Source: CALLVY01 sp937899855
GTDB lineage: Bacteria; Bacteroidota; Bacteroidia; Chitinophagales; Saprospiraceae
Length of the DNA stretch: 64,000 nt
Reading direction: 5' to 3'
Assembly (NCBI GenBank): GCA_039820405.1
Contig: JBCBQC010000007.1
Coordinates: 1-64,000, forward strand
The position numbers and the translations under genes are program-made. The notes under the pieces were generated by a model. That model saw only the letters and a program-made list of their open reading frames with translations, searched no databases and had not been told where the DNA came from. Shown here piece by piece: positions 37,669 through 46,439 of the stretch. How positions within the stretch are numbered: the stretch's first letter is position 1; each line of letters starts with the position of its first letter.

Positions 37669-40600
37669 CTATTGCTTGACGATCTTGAGCACGGTCGTTT
37701 CCGCACCATCCACCACTTTGACGAAGTAGATGCCGGGAAGCAGCTCCGCTCCAAAGCGGTATTCCCCGAGCCGCGGTAAGGCTTGGGTCCCCAGCTGACG
37801 CCCCGCCGCGTCAAACAACTGCCACTGTCCCCCTTCGAGGGCCTTTCCGTCCTTGCGACGCAGGGTAAACTGCCCCTCCGAGGGATTGGGCTGTACCAGC
37901 AGCGCTACTTCCTGCTGCCCCAAATCTCGCGTACCCACGTTGATTTTATCTTCAATCCACACCTTATCGATCAGGTTATTGTCGCCATCGAGTAGGATAT
38001 TGCCATTGGCGTCGGTGGAGCGGCTGAGGGCCAAACCCCGCAATTGAAAATTGTGGCTCGCATTCCGAAATTCGTTCAAGTCGTATTCGTATTCCACAAA
38101 GGCGACCGTACTCGTGGGGCTTTCGTTGTGGATGATGTCCAACTGGCGGCGGTCGACAAATACGCCCATCACGGTAGACAGCTCGGGGGCCAAACCGTAT
38201 TGCTCGTAGTCGACGTTTGGATTATTGGTTTGGGCCAGGCGGACGTAGAGGTGGGGATTGTTCATTCCCCGGACATCGATACAGACGTCCATCCGGGTGG
38301 TGTAGTCGTTATTGAACCGGAGCAGGGCCGTGGGGTCGTCGGTAGGCGTGAATTTGAGTTCGTCCGCAGCGTCGAGGATGGTACCACCGGTGGTGGCTAG
38401 GCTGTAATTGCCATTGAGTTCGAGGATTTGGTTTTGCGTTTCCGATCGGGGCAGGATGGAGAAGTGCGCGGAATCCAGTCCGCTGGCGCTGAAATCTTCG
38501 GCCCAGCCCTCTCCCGAATCGCGCAAGCGACCGATAAAAAACCGACCCGTATTGTTGGTCGGGTTGGAGTCGTTGGGAAAGTCGAGGCGGATCGTGCCGT
38601 GTCCAAATCCGTATTCGGAGAAAATGTAGTCGTGAATGAGTTCGATGGTAGTGAAGGGAGAAAGCTGGAAAAAGCTATTTTGCACTTCGAATTCCACCAG
38701 CCCCTTCAAAGACATGATGTAGGGAATATCCCGGGGCGGTAAGGTGGAACAGCCCTGGTACTGGGCGCCAGCAAAAACGAGGCGCAAGTCATTGTCCCCA
38801 CAAACGCCTTCATTACTCGTTACACTCACCAGGCTAAAATCATTGTCCTGCTCCGCCCGGTTAAGAAAGGTATATTCCGCATAGTCATTCTCCTCGAAAA
38901 CATCCCCGTCCCAATCTATCCAAACGCGCAATACGTGTTCGCCGTAGCCGACCACGTCCGCCGGCTGGCTAAAGGTATAGCTCTGACGCACTCCGGGCCC
39001 CAGCTCGGAGGGGATAACAAAATTTTCTTCGACCACCGGGTCATCGTCCAATTGAAAACGGACCGGAATTTCGGTGCCCAGGGGCAGCAGGGAGTTACAG
39101 GCGTTGTTGTAAATTAGGAGTTCCACCTCCAGCTCGCTGATGTCGCATTCCAGGGGGCCAGCCTCGGGCAACTCCACCACAAAGTCATCTTCCCGAATTT
39201 CGTAGCCTACCCCCACGGCAAACCAAGCCGAGGCCACGGCCAGGTAGGTCTCGGAGCAGTAGCCGTACAAATCCGCCGCGGCCTGTAGGGAGCCCTCCCG
39301 CGCGTCGTAGTAATTGGAACTGGGCGTCAGATAAGCCGTCAGGTTGCGGTAGGCAATTTGCATCGCCGCATCGAGCCCAATTTGGGGAACCACGTAGGGC
39401 AAGCCAGACTCGGTAAAGCCCTCATCCCCCTCCACGAGGGCATAAAACCAATAATTTTGCACCCCACTATTGGTGTGTACCCCACCCCCATCTTCCGATC
39501 CTTCGTACCAATTGAGGCCCCGGTAGGTCTTGGGATCGCCTACGATAAAGGGATCGCCCATGTGCCGAAAACGAAAGCCGTTGAGCAACATGCGCTCGCC
39601 CAATATCCAGCTGAATTTATCGGGAGTGTAGAGTTTTTCGATGGCCTTGCCAAAGATGTCGGAAAAGGATTCGTTGAGGGCCCCAGATTCGTCGGCGTAG
39701 ATCAAACCAGCCGAAAACTGCGTGACCCCGTGGGCGACTTCGTGACCACAGACGTCAATGGCGGTCAGGGGGCCCGATATCTGGCCATCCCCATCCCCGT
39801 AGCTCATCGCGGTACCATCCCAAAAGGCATTCACGAAGTCAAACCCGACGTGGACGTAGCTGATCAGGGGACTGCCATTATCATCGAAGCTGTTGCGACC
39901 AAAGTTGCTCTTGAAGAAATCGTAGGTCGCCGCCGCTCCGAAGTGGGCATCCGTGGCCACCTCATCCTGGGCAGCGTTGACGTTGTCCCAATAGTTGTCA
40001 TCGTCCACAAAGTCTTCCCCGCCGTAGCCGCCGTAACCGCCATAACTACCACTGGCATTGTAAGTCTCAATACTCACTCCCAAGCTGCTATCCCGGAGGA
40101 TGTATTTCCCGTCCGCGCGTTGGGTGGTATGGATCGTTTGCGTACCGTGGTAGCGCGTCTCCGCGATGCCTTCCACCCCGTGGGTATGGAGGGTATTGTA
40201 GGATTGAATCAAGGTACCATTCTGGGCGTCGATGTACACCAAGTGGCGCGCCAGGGGTTCCTGGGTATATACCATCATCTTGTAAGCCAGAGCCATCCGT
40301 CCGCTACTTTTGGGGTAGATTCGATCGACGATGACCAGCTCGGCCTCGGGATAGTGGGTCGCCCCGGGGTCATTATTTACCCGTTGTAGGAGGGCATCCG
40401 CCCCCCAGACTTCCCACTTGTACTGCTCCGCCGGGTGATAAGCCAGCCCCAGCTCCACCGCGCGATCGGGGCTGATGCCGGGCTCGGTAGCCACCTCCAA
40501 GGAAGGCATCAGTTGGCCATTGGCCTTTTCCACCTGCCCCTCGCGTTCGTGCAGGAGGTAGACGCTTCCCTCCACCGGTACGCCCCGGTGATATTGCTGA

Positions 40601-40845
40601 AAGCGGTAATGCGTCCAACCCCGTTGGTCCCGCTCCGTGCGTTGCAGCCGTACGTCGTCGGGACTGCTCAGGCCGTAGGTCCGAAAGGTTTGTTGGAAGT
40701 AATTCTGTGCGGAGAGCTGGCTTTCGCTGTCCAAACTTACCCAGCTGAGGTCATCATTTTTTTGCTGGAAGAAGTTGGTGCTCGATTGGCTCCATCCGCT
40801 CAGGACGAATAACAATAAGAAAGAAAAGGTAAAGGTGAGTCGCAT
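37669..40845 (-). CDS. secreted M4 (thermolysin-like) metallopeptidase, copy 1, with T9SS signal
   Basis: A 1058-residue exported zinc protease. Order of domains: signal peptide (MRLTFTFSFLLLFVLSGWSQ), FTP/PepSY-type propeptide (about 45-200), M4 catalytic domain with HEVAH (His368, Glu369, His372) and the third zinc ligand Glu392 in GALNESFSD, 20 residues on as in thermolysin, M4 C-domain with GGGVHTNSGVQNYWFYAL, CARDB-like domain (about 565-680), a less familiar region to about 970, and a type A T9SS sorting domain (VQPNPSEGQFTLRRKDG to LKIVKQ). A Ser-Tyr-Gly run (SGSYGGYGGYGGED) before the catalytic domain is absent from copy 2. It should digest extracellular protein after propeptide removal. 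Partner of the adjacent paralogue. Confidence 0.9.
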   Translation of the reverse strand: MRLTFTFSFLLLFVLSGWSQSSTNFFQQKNDDLSWVSLDSESQLSAQNYFQQTFRTYGLSSPDDVRLQRTERDQRGWTHYRFQQYHRGVPVEGSVYLLHEREGQVEKANGQLMPSLEVATEPGISPDRAVELGLAYHPAEQYKWEVWGADALLQRVNNDPGATHYPEAELVIVDRIYPKSSGRMALAYKMMVYTQEPLARHLVYIDAQNGTLIQSYNTLHTHGVEGIAETRYHGTQTIHTTQRADGKYILRDSSLGVSIETYNASGSYGGYGGYGGEDFVDDDNYWDNVNAAQDEVATDAHFGAAATYDFFKSNFGRNSFDDNGSPLISYVHVGFDFVNAFWDGTAMSYGDGDGQISGPLTAIDVCGHEVAHGVTQFSAGLIYADESGALNESFSDIFGKAIEKLYTPDKFSWILGERMLLNGFRFRHMGDPFIVGDPKTYRGLNWYEGSEDGGGVHTNSGVQNYWFYALVEGDEGFTESGLPYVVPQIGLDAAMQIAYRNLTAYLTPSSNYYDAREGSLQAAADLYGYCSETYLAVASAWFAVGVGYEIREDDFVVELPEAGPLECDISELEVELLIYNNACNSLLPLGTEIPVRFQLDDDPVVEENFVIPSELGPGVRQSYTFSQPADVVGYGEHVLRVWIDWDGDVFEENDYAEYTFLNRAEQDNDFSLVSVTSNEGVCGDNDLRLVFAGAQYQGCSTLPPRDIPYIMSLKGLVEFEVQNSFFQLSPFTTIELIHDYIFSEYGFGHGTIRLDFPNDSNPTNNTGRFFIGRLRDSGEGWAEDFSASGLDSAHFSILPRSETQNQILELNGNYSLATTGGTILDAADELKFTPTDDPTALLRFNNDYTTRMDVCIDVRGMNNPHLYVRLAQTNNPNVDYEQYGLAPELSTVMGVFVDRRQLDIIHNESPTSTVAFVEYEYDLNEFRNASHNFQLRGLALSRSTDANGNILLDGDNNLIDKVWIEDKINVGTRDLGQQEVALLVQPNPSEGQFTLRRKDGKALEGGQWQLFDAAGRQLGTQALPRLGEYRFGAELLPGIYFVKVVDGAETTVLKIVKQ

Positions 40846-40942
40846 AACAGTGGGATTTTAAATAAGTACTGTGGTAAGGTACGCATATTCAGCAGTGGAG
40901 AACAGCCACCGCCAAGCTGAGTTTGTTAAGTGATGACTGATT

Positions 40943-43900
40943 CTATTGTTTGACGACCTTGAGGACGGTCGTTTCCCCAGCAGCAACCACTTTTACGAAG
41001 TAGATGCCGGGAATCAAATGCGCTCCAAAACGGTATTCCCCGAGTCGCGGCAGGGTTTGGAGCTCCAACTGACGACCCGCCGCATCAAGCACTTGCAACT
41101 GTCCCGATTGGAGGATATTCCCGTCTTTACGCCGTAAGGTAAATTGCCCCTCGGCGGGATTGGGTTGGACCACCAGCGCTCCTTCCGAGGGATCCAAATC
41201 CCGTGTACTGACCCTGATTTTATCCTCGATCCAGACCTTATCGATCAGGTTATTGTCGCCATCGAGTAGGATATTGCCATCGGCATCGGTGGAGGAGCTA
41301 AGGGCCAAGCCCTGGAGCTGGAAATTGTGGGTGGCCCCACGAAAATCGCTCAGATCGTATTCGTGCTCCACAAAGGCGACCTCGCTGGTGGGACGTTTGT
41401 TGTGGATGATGTCCAACTGCTGACGGTCGACAAATACGCCCATCACGGTGGACAGCTCGGGGGCCAAACCGTATTGCGTGTAGTCGACCTTCGTGTTGTT
41501 GGTTTGCGCCAGTCGGACGTAGAGGTGGGGATTGTACATTCCCCGAACATCGATACAAACATCCATTCGGGTGATATACTCCTCGTTGAGCCAGAGCAGG
41601 GTGGTGGGATCATCGGCAGGACTAAACAGGAGTTCGTCCGCGTCGTTGAGGATGGCCCCACCGGTGGTGGCCAGGCTGTAATTGCCGTTGAGGTCGAGGA
41701 TTTGGTGATCCGTCTCCAGCTGGGGCATCACGGAAAAGTGGGTGGAATCCAATCCTTCCGCGCTAAAATCTTCTACCCAACCCGCTCCCGAATCGCGAAG
41801 CCGCACCAGAAAAAAGTGGCCCAGATCGTTGCTGGGATTTGGGTCGTCGGGAAAATCGAGGGCCATGGTTCCCGGTCCAAAACCGTATTCGGAAAAGAGG
41901 AACTCGTGATAGAAGTCGGTGGTGAGAAAGGGAGTGAGCTGTTCAAAAGCATTGATCTGCTGGCGGGTCACCAGCCCCTTGAAGGAGGTGATGAAGGGAA
42001 TGGGCGTAGGCGATAAAGTAGTACAGCCCTGGTACTGGGCGCCAGCCAAAACGTAGCGAAAAATACTTTCTCCACAAACCCCACCCGTCGTTCGGAGGTT
42101 CACCAAGCCAAAGTCACTGTCTTGCTCGGGTCGGTTGAGGAATGGGTATTCGGTGTAATTATTATCCATAAAAGCATCCGTTTCCCAATCTACCCATAGG
42201 CCCAGTACGTGTTCGCCATAGCCCACCACGTTTGCGGCTTGGGCAAAGGTGTAAGTCAGGCGCTCTCCGGGCTTCAGCTCGGTGGGAAGGGTAAAAATTT
42301 CTTCCACCATTGGACCATCATCCAATTGAAAACGGACTGGAATCTGGGTACCCACAGGTAAGAGGACATGGCAGCCATTGTTGTAAACCGCGAGTTCCAC
42401 CGCCAGCTCGCTTATTTCACAATCTAACAGACCGGGATCAGGAAACTCCGCTACGAAGTCAGCCTCCCGGATTTCGTAGCCCACCCCCACGGCAAACCAA
42501 GCCGCCGCCACGGCCAGATAGGTCTCGGAGCAATAACCGTACAGGTCAGCCGCCGCCTCCAAGGAACCCGTTCGGGCGTCGTGATAATTAGAACTGGGAG
42601 TGAGGTAGGTCGTCAGGTTGCGGTAGGCAATGCGCATCGCCGCATCAAGTCCGATCCGGGGAACCTCGTAAAGCAAGCCCGATTCGGTGACTCCGCGATC
42701 GCCCTCCACGAGGGCGTAAAACCAATAATTTTGCACCCCACTATTGGTGTGTACCCCCCCACTGTCTCCCCCTCCCCGGTACCAATTCGTACCCTGATAG
42801 GTCTTGGGGTCCCCCGTGCTAAGCGGATCGGCCAGGTGGCGAAAGCGGAAGCCGTTGAGCAAGGCGCGTTCCCCCATCACCCAACTGAACTCGTCGGGTG
42901 CGTAAATCTTTTCGATGGCCTTGCCAAAAATATCGGAAAAGGATTCGTTGAGGGCTCCGGGTTCATCCGCGTAGATCAGGTCCGCCGCGTGCTGCGTCAG
43001 CCCGTGTACAAATTCGTGCCCACACACATCGATAGCGGTGAGGGGGCCCGCGATTTGACCATCGCCATCTCCATAAACCATCGCGCTGCCATTCCAAAAG
43101 GCATTGACCACATTGTCGCCCATGTGAACGAAGCTAATTAAAGGGCCGCCCTGGTCATCAAAGCTATTCCGGCCGAAGTAGGTTTTGAAAAAGTCGTAGG
43201 TGGCCGTCGCCCCAAAGTGCGCATCCGTCGCCACCTCATCTTGTTGCTCATTAAAGTTATCCCAATAATTATCCTCGTCCGTAAAATCGCTGTTGTTCAG
43301 ACCGTCACTGGCGTTGTAGGTCTCAATACTCACCCCGCGGCTACTGTCGCGCAGTACGTAAGTCCCGTCCGCACGCCGGGTCGTATTGATCAATTGTGTG
43401 CCGTGGTAGCGCGTCTCCGCAACGCCCTGTATCCCGTGGGTATGGAGGGTATTGTAGGATTGAATCAAGCTGCCACTCTGGGCATCGAGGTACACCAGGT
43501 GGCGGGCCAGGGGCACTTCCGTGTACACCGTCATTTTGTACGCCAGTGCCATGCGCCCACTAATCTGGGGATAGGCCCGATCGACAATGACCAGCTCCGC
43601 TTGGGGAAAATGCGTCGCCGCGGGATCATTCTTGATCCTTTGTAGGAAGGCATCGGCGCCCCAAACTTCCCATTTGTACTGCTCCGCAGGGTGGTAAGCC
43701 AGCGCCAATTCCACCGCCCGTTCGGGGCTAATTCGGGGCTCGGTGGCCAGCTCTAGGGAGGGAATCAATTGGCCATTGGCCTTTTGCACCTGCCCCCCGC
43801 GCTCGTGTAACAGGTATACGCTGCCCTCCACCGGTACGCCCCGGTGAAGCTGCTGAAAGCGATGGTGCGTCCAACCGTACCGATCCGCTTTGGTGCTCAA

Positions 43901-44101
43901 CAACCGTACATCGTCAGGACTGCTCAGACCGTAGGCTCGAAAAGTTTGTTGGAAATAGTTCTGCGCGGAAAGGCCGTGGTCCTCACCCAGACTAAGCCAG
44001 CGGAGGTCTTCTTTGGGTACTTGGGACAGAGTAAAATCGGATTGGCCAAGCCCACTCAGCATAAATAGCGGTAGGAAAAGAAAGGTTAAGCGGAGTCGCA
44101 T
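40943..44101 (-). CDS. secreted M4 (thermolysin-like) metallopeptidase, copy 2, with T9SS signal
   Basis: A 1052-residue paralogue of the preceding protein, in the same domain order: signal peptide (ending SGLGQ), FTP/PepSY propeptide, M4 domain with HEFVH (His362, Glu363, His366) and Glu386 in GALNESFSD, C-domain with VHTNSGVQNYWFYAL, CARDB-like domain, shared C-terminal region and a T9SS type A signal ending in TTVLKVVKQ. All catalytic residues are present, so both copies should be active. Differences from copy 1 are concentrated in the propeptide, in the loop before the catalytic domain (DGLNNSDFTDED instead of a Gly-Tyr run) and in the region around 680-760, which may change specificity. 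It lies 97 bases upstream of copy 1 in transcription order. Confidence 0.9.
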   Translation of the reverse strand: MRLRLTFLFLPLFMLSGLGQSDFTLSQVPKEDLRWLSLGEDHGLSAQNYFQQTFRAYGLSSPDDVRLLSTKADRYGWTHHRFQQLHRGVPVEGSVYLLHERGGQVQKANGQLIPSLELATEPRISPERAVELALAYHPAEQYKWEVWGADAFLQRIKNDPAATHFPQAELVIVDRAYPQISGRMALAYKMTVYTEVPLARHLVYLDAQSGSLIQSYNTLHTHGIQGVAETRYHGTQLINTTRRADGTYVLRDSSRGVSIETYNASDGLNNSDFTDEDNYWDNFNEQQDEVATDAHFGATATYDFFKTYFGRNSFDDQGGPLISFVHMGDNVVNAFWNGSAMVYGDGDGQIAGPLTAIDVCGHEFVHGLTQHAADLIYADEPGALNESFSDIFGKAIEKIYAPDEFSWVMGERALLNGFRFRHLADPLSTGDPKTYQGTNWYRGGGDSGGVHTNSGVQNYWFYALVEGDRGVTESGLLYEVPRIGLDAAMRIAYRNLTTYLTPSSNYHDARTGSLEAAADLYGYCSETYLAVAAAWFAVGVGYEIREADFVAEFPDPGLLDCEISELAVELAVYNNGCHVLLPVGTQIPVRFQLDDGPMVEEIFTLPTELKPGERLTYTFAQAANVVGYGEHVLGLWVDWETDAFMDNNYTEYPFLNRPEQDSDFGLVNLRTTGGVCGESIFRYVLAGAQYQGCTTLSPTPIPFITSFKGLVTRQQINAFEQLTPFLTTDFYHEFLFSEYGFGPGTMALDFPDDPNPSNDLGHFFLVRLRDSGAGWVEDFSAEGLDSTHFSVMPQLETDHQILDLNGNYSLATTGGAILNDADELLFSPADDPTTLLWLNEEYITRMDVCIDVRGMYNPHLYVRLAQTNNTKVDYTQYGLAPELSTVMGVFVDRQQLDIIHNKRPTSEVAFVEHEYDLSDFRGATHNFQLQGLALSSSTDADGNILLDGDNNLIDKVWIEDKIRVSTRDLDPSEGALVVQPNPAEGQFTLRRKDGNILQSGQLQVLDAAGRQLELQTLPRLGEYRFGAHLIPGIYFVKVVAAGETTVLKVVKQ

Positions 44102-44208
44102 AGCGTTAATATTTGGACGGGCAGTCCATCTAAGGTAAGCATATTTTGGGACAAATAACAGGGCCCCATTGCGGCTGATTTGCTAATGGTAGTATAGCGG
44201 CTAATTTC

Positions 44209-45678
44209 CTACTCCCCTTCCATTTTCATTCGCAGATCCGGCAGGTGCAGCAGTCCGTTGAGACGTTGCTTGGGGGCAAAGAGCAATTGAAGCAAGGGCT
44301 GTGGAATGCTGTCGTGGGTCAGTTCGGCGATCATACCGCGCTCCCCCTGTGCATCACGCCGCAGCCCACTGTAAAGCACGTTTTCCGTCCGCGGCAAACG
44401 CGCCACCGTCGCTCGCGTAGCCGCTTGAAAGCGAAGCGAATCGGGCGGATCGTAAGACCAAATTTTTCGGTAGCGCCCCCCTTCCGCATCAATTTCGCAT
44501 TCCCACAGCCGAGCACTCGCCGCACCGAGGGGCTGGTCCACAAAGAGCAAACTGTGGTAAGGAGTGGCGCGAAAAGTCCGGGGCCTCGCCAAATCCCAAT
44601 CCTCCCCCCGCAACAACCAGGGCTGCTCCGCAGGGCGATCCCCAGCGGATGGCCCCAACACCCAACGCAGCGAATCCCCCTGCCAGTCCAGGGCCAGTAA
44701 GGTACTTGCCTCCGTGGAGAGGGCGTATACCAAACCCTCCCGCTCGTCAATATCTACCGCGGTGTAATGCGCATTCCGGGAAAGGCTATCCCCCGCCGGG
44801 ACATAATCCCCCAAGGGCCAGCGTCGGACGACCCGTCCACTTTGCCGAAACTCCGTCAGTACCCCAGCGGGCAAGTCCTCCCCTACTGTCCCTCCTGCTC
44901 CCTCCATTCGCAAAGTATCGGTACCCAATACCAAATAGGTCCGCCGACTAGTCGTCGCTAATCCCATCACCCCCCACTCTCCCACCGGCCGCTGTACAAT
45001 CTCCCCGGGCGTCCCGGTCCGCGCCGCCACAAAAGTCCGCCGTACCTCCGCCCGCCAATCCAGTTCCAGTAGCCGCCCCGACTCGGTTCTACCGATCACC
45101 GTCCCCCCCCGACAATGGCGCAACTCGTAGAGCGCCTCCTCCGTTGGCGTATACCACATCACCCGTCCCTCCCGATCCAGTACGATCAGCCAATGACGGA
45201 TGGGGCCTTCCGGCAGGCTCCGCTCGTCGGTAATGCTGAGGAGATTAAACCCCGGCTCGCGCTGCGCAGCCAGCAAAAGGGGAAGCTCGTATTGGGGAAA
45301 ATCAACGGGTAAATCGGGGCTGCGGTAAACAACTTCGCGATCGTAAGGCGGGGCAATGTTCTTGCGGGTATCGATCATCTGTACGGTAAAACGGTATTCC
45401 GTGGCGGGACGCAGTTGGAAAAAGGGAATCTCCATTTTCTGCTTGTACAAACCGGGCGGATGGATGTCCCAGGTGTAGTGGCCGTCGGTCATCTTGATTA
45501 GGGCACGAACGGGTTCGTCGGCCGTAAATCGCAGTAGGGCTAGCTGGGGGACCTTGGGATGGGATACCACCACGGGGGGCTCTACAAACTGGGGGGTGGA
45601 GGGGCCACAGGCCTCCAAGAGCAGTAAAAAGCAACAAAAAAAGTAGACTTGCCGTGGCAAGGTAGCGAGGTGGATCAT
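44209..45678 (-). CDS. arylsulfotransferase (ASST)-like lipoprotein
   Basis: A 489-residue predicted lipoprotein (signal RQVYFFCCFLLLLEAC, lipobox LEAC). An Ig-like strand region (about 35-125, VVSHPKVPQLALLRFTADEPVRALIKM, ATEYRFTVQMID) leads into a beta-propeller: HWLIVLDREGRVMWYTPT, VIGRTESGRLLELDWRAEV, RNAHYTAVDIDEREGLVYALSTEASTLLALDWQGDSLRWVLGPS. This matches the arrangement of bacterial arylsulfate sulfotransferases, but the catalytic histidine could not be placed with certainty, so the enzyme may be inactive or have another role. The ATG at 45678 begins the signal peptide. It lies 14 bases downstream of another lipoprotein gene and is probably in one operon with it. Confidence 0.65.
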   Translation of the reverse strand: MIHLATLPRQVYFFCCFLLLLEACGPSTPQFVEPPVVVSHPKVPQLALLRFTADEPVRALIKMTDGHYTWDIHPPGLYKQKMEIPFFQLRPATEYRFTVQMIDTRKNIAPPYDREVVYRSPDLPVDFPQYELPLLLAAQREPGFNLLSITDERSLPEGPIRHWLIVLDREGRVMWYTPTEEALYELRHCRGGTVIGRTESGRLLELDWRAEVRRTFVAARTGTPGEIVQRPVGEWGVMGLATTSRRTYLVLGTDTLRMEGAGGTVGEDLPAGVLTEFRQSGRVVRRWPLGDYVPAGDSLSRNAHYTAVDIDEREGLVYALSTEASTLLALDWQGDSLRWVLGPSAGDRPAEQPWLLRGEDWDLARPRTFRATPYHSLLFVDQPLGAASARLWECEIDAEGGRYRKIWSYDPPDSLRFQAATRATVARLPRTENVLYSGLRRDAQGERGMIAELTHDSIPQPLLQLLFAPKQRLNGLLHLPDLRMKMEGE

Positions 45679-45692
45679 CACGGCGTGGCGGG

Positions 45693-46250
45693 CTATTCTA
45701 CGACACCCCGCAGGTTCCAGTTGATGCTCACCTGGCCACTGGTACGGTCGCGGAAGGTCTCCCAACCATTGTTGGCCGTCGAGAGGATCCACTCCCCGTC
45801 TTGTCTGGCGGGCCCCGCATCACAGCCGATGGTATTGGTCTCCACGGGGTGTACCAGACGTACCGAAATCCACAAATCCTCGGCTCCCACACTCAGGTCT
45901 TCCGTCAGTGCGTGGACGTTCCAACTATTGGCCTGTACGTTGCCACTCAGGTCAAATTGGTAGCGCAAGTCACCGGGTTCGGAAGGGCTTCCGGGCCCGT
46001 ATACCCGAACCTGACATTCGCTGGGCAGGTTGACCAAATAAAAACGGATTTCGGTAAGCCGCTGGCCTTCAAAGCTGGTGGTCGTACTGGTGGGAAAACG
46101 GACGGCCACCTCGTGCTCGCCAGCGGGGAAAAAAGGAGCGGATTGGTTGTCGCCATCGTAACGCAGTTCGGTACCGGAAATGTCATCATCTTCGCGACAG
46201 GCGCTGATGGAAAGGGCAAAAACGAGCAAGAGCAGGAGCGTGTTTTTCAT
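45693..46250 (-). CDS. lipoprotein of unknown function with jelly-roll-like repeats
   Basis: A 185-residue predicted lipoprotein: KNTLLLLLVFALSISAC (lipobox ISAC) followed by an acidic linker. The rest is beta-rich: EHEVAVRFP, LTEIRFYLVNLPSECQVRVYGPGSP, WNVHALTEDLSVGAEDLWISVRLVHP, CDAGPARQDGEWILSTANNGWETF. This pattern resembles the carbohydrate-binding/choice-of-anchor modules seen in T9SS proteins, but I do not assign a named family. The arylsulfotransferase-like lipoprotein starts 14 bases after its stop, so they may be partners on the membrane. Confidence 0.6.
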   Translation of the reverse strand: MKNTLLLLLVFALSISACREDDDISGTELRYDGDNQSAPFFPAGEHEVAVRFPTSTTTSFEGQRLTEIRFYLVNLPSECQVRVYGPGSPSEPGDLRYQFDLSGNVQANSWNVHALTEDLSVGAEDLWISVRLVHPVETNTIGCDAGPARQDGEWILSTANNGWETFRDRTSGQVSINWNLRGVVE

Positions 46251-46363
46251 AATTGAGCGCGGGATTGGTCCAGAATGATGCTGCTAAGTTAATGGGGAAC
46301 GAGGAGGGAGGCAAGTGGTTTAACTAATCTTTAAATTTTGTGACAATGAGCCCGCAAAAGAGA

Positions 46364-46392
46364 ATCGCCGACCCCGGTACGGAGTCGGCGAT
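46364..46392 (-). terminator. hairpin terminator of the DUF1800/DUF1501 operon
   Basis: atcgccgac at 46364-46372 pairs perfectly with gtcggcgat at 46384-46392, with further C/G pairs inside. It lies 48 bases beyond the stop at 46440. On the minus strand the hairpin is followed by a short T-rich stretch only, so strength is uncertain. Confidence 0.65.
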
Positions 46393-46439
46393 CAAATTCC
46401 TGGCTGGAGTCCCACCACAATGGTCGGCCCACCCGCAAA

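Larger units (their letters stand above)
37669..44101 (-). repeat. tandem duplication of an M4 metallopeptidase gene
   Basis: Two genes of about 3.17 kb in direct orientation, 37669-40845 and 40943-44101, encode proteins alike over their whole length. Stretches of nearly identical DNA occur, for example in the segments around 40185-40210 and 43440-43465 and around 39450-39480 and 42720-42750. Even the sequence before each start keeps a common motif, taaggta followed by gcatatt about 30 bases upstream. This points to gene duplication followed by divergence. Confidence 0.85.

Noticed and set aside
39358..40389. 343-residue plus-strand frame inside M4 copy 1
   Set aside because: Antisense to the catalytic domain of a well-supported protease. 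A similar frame opposite copy 2 simply follows from the duplication.
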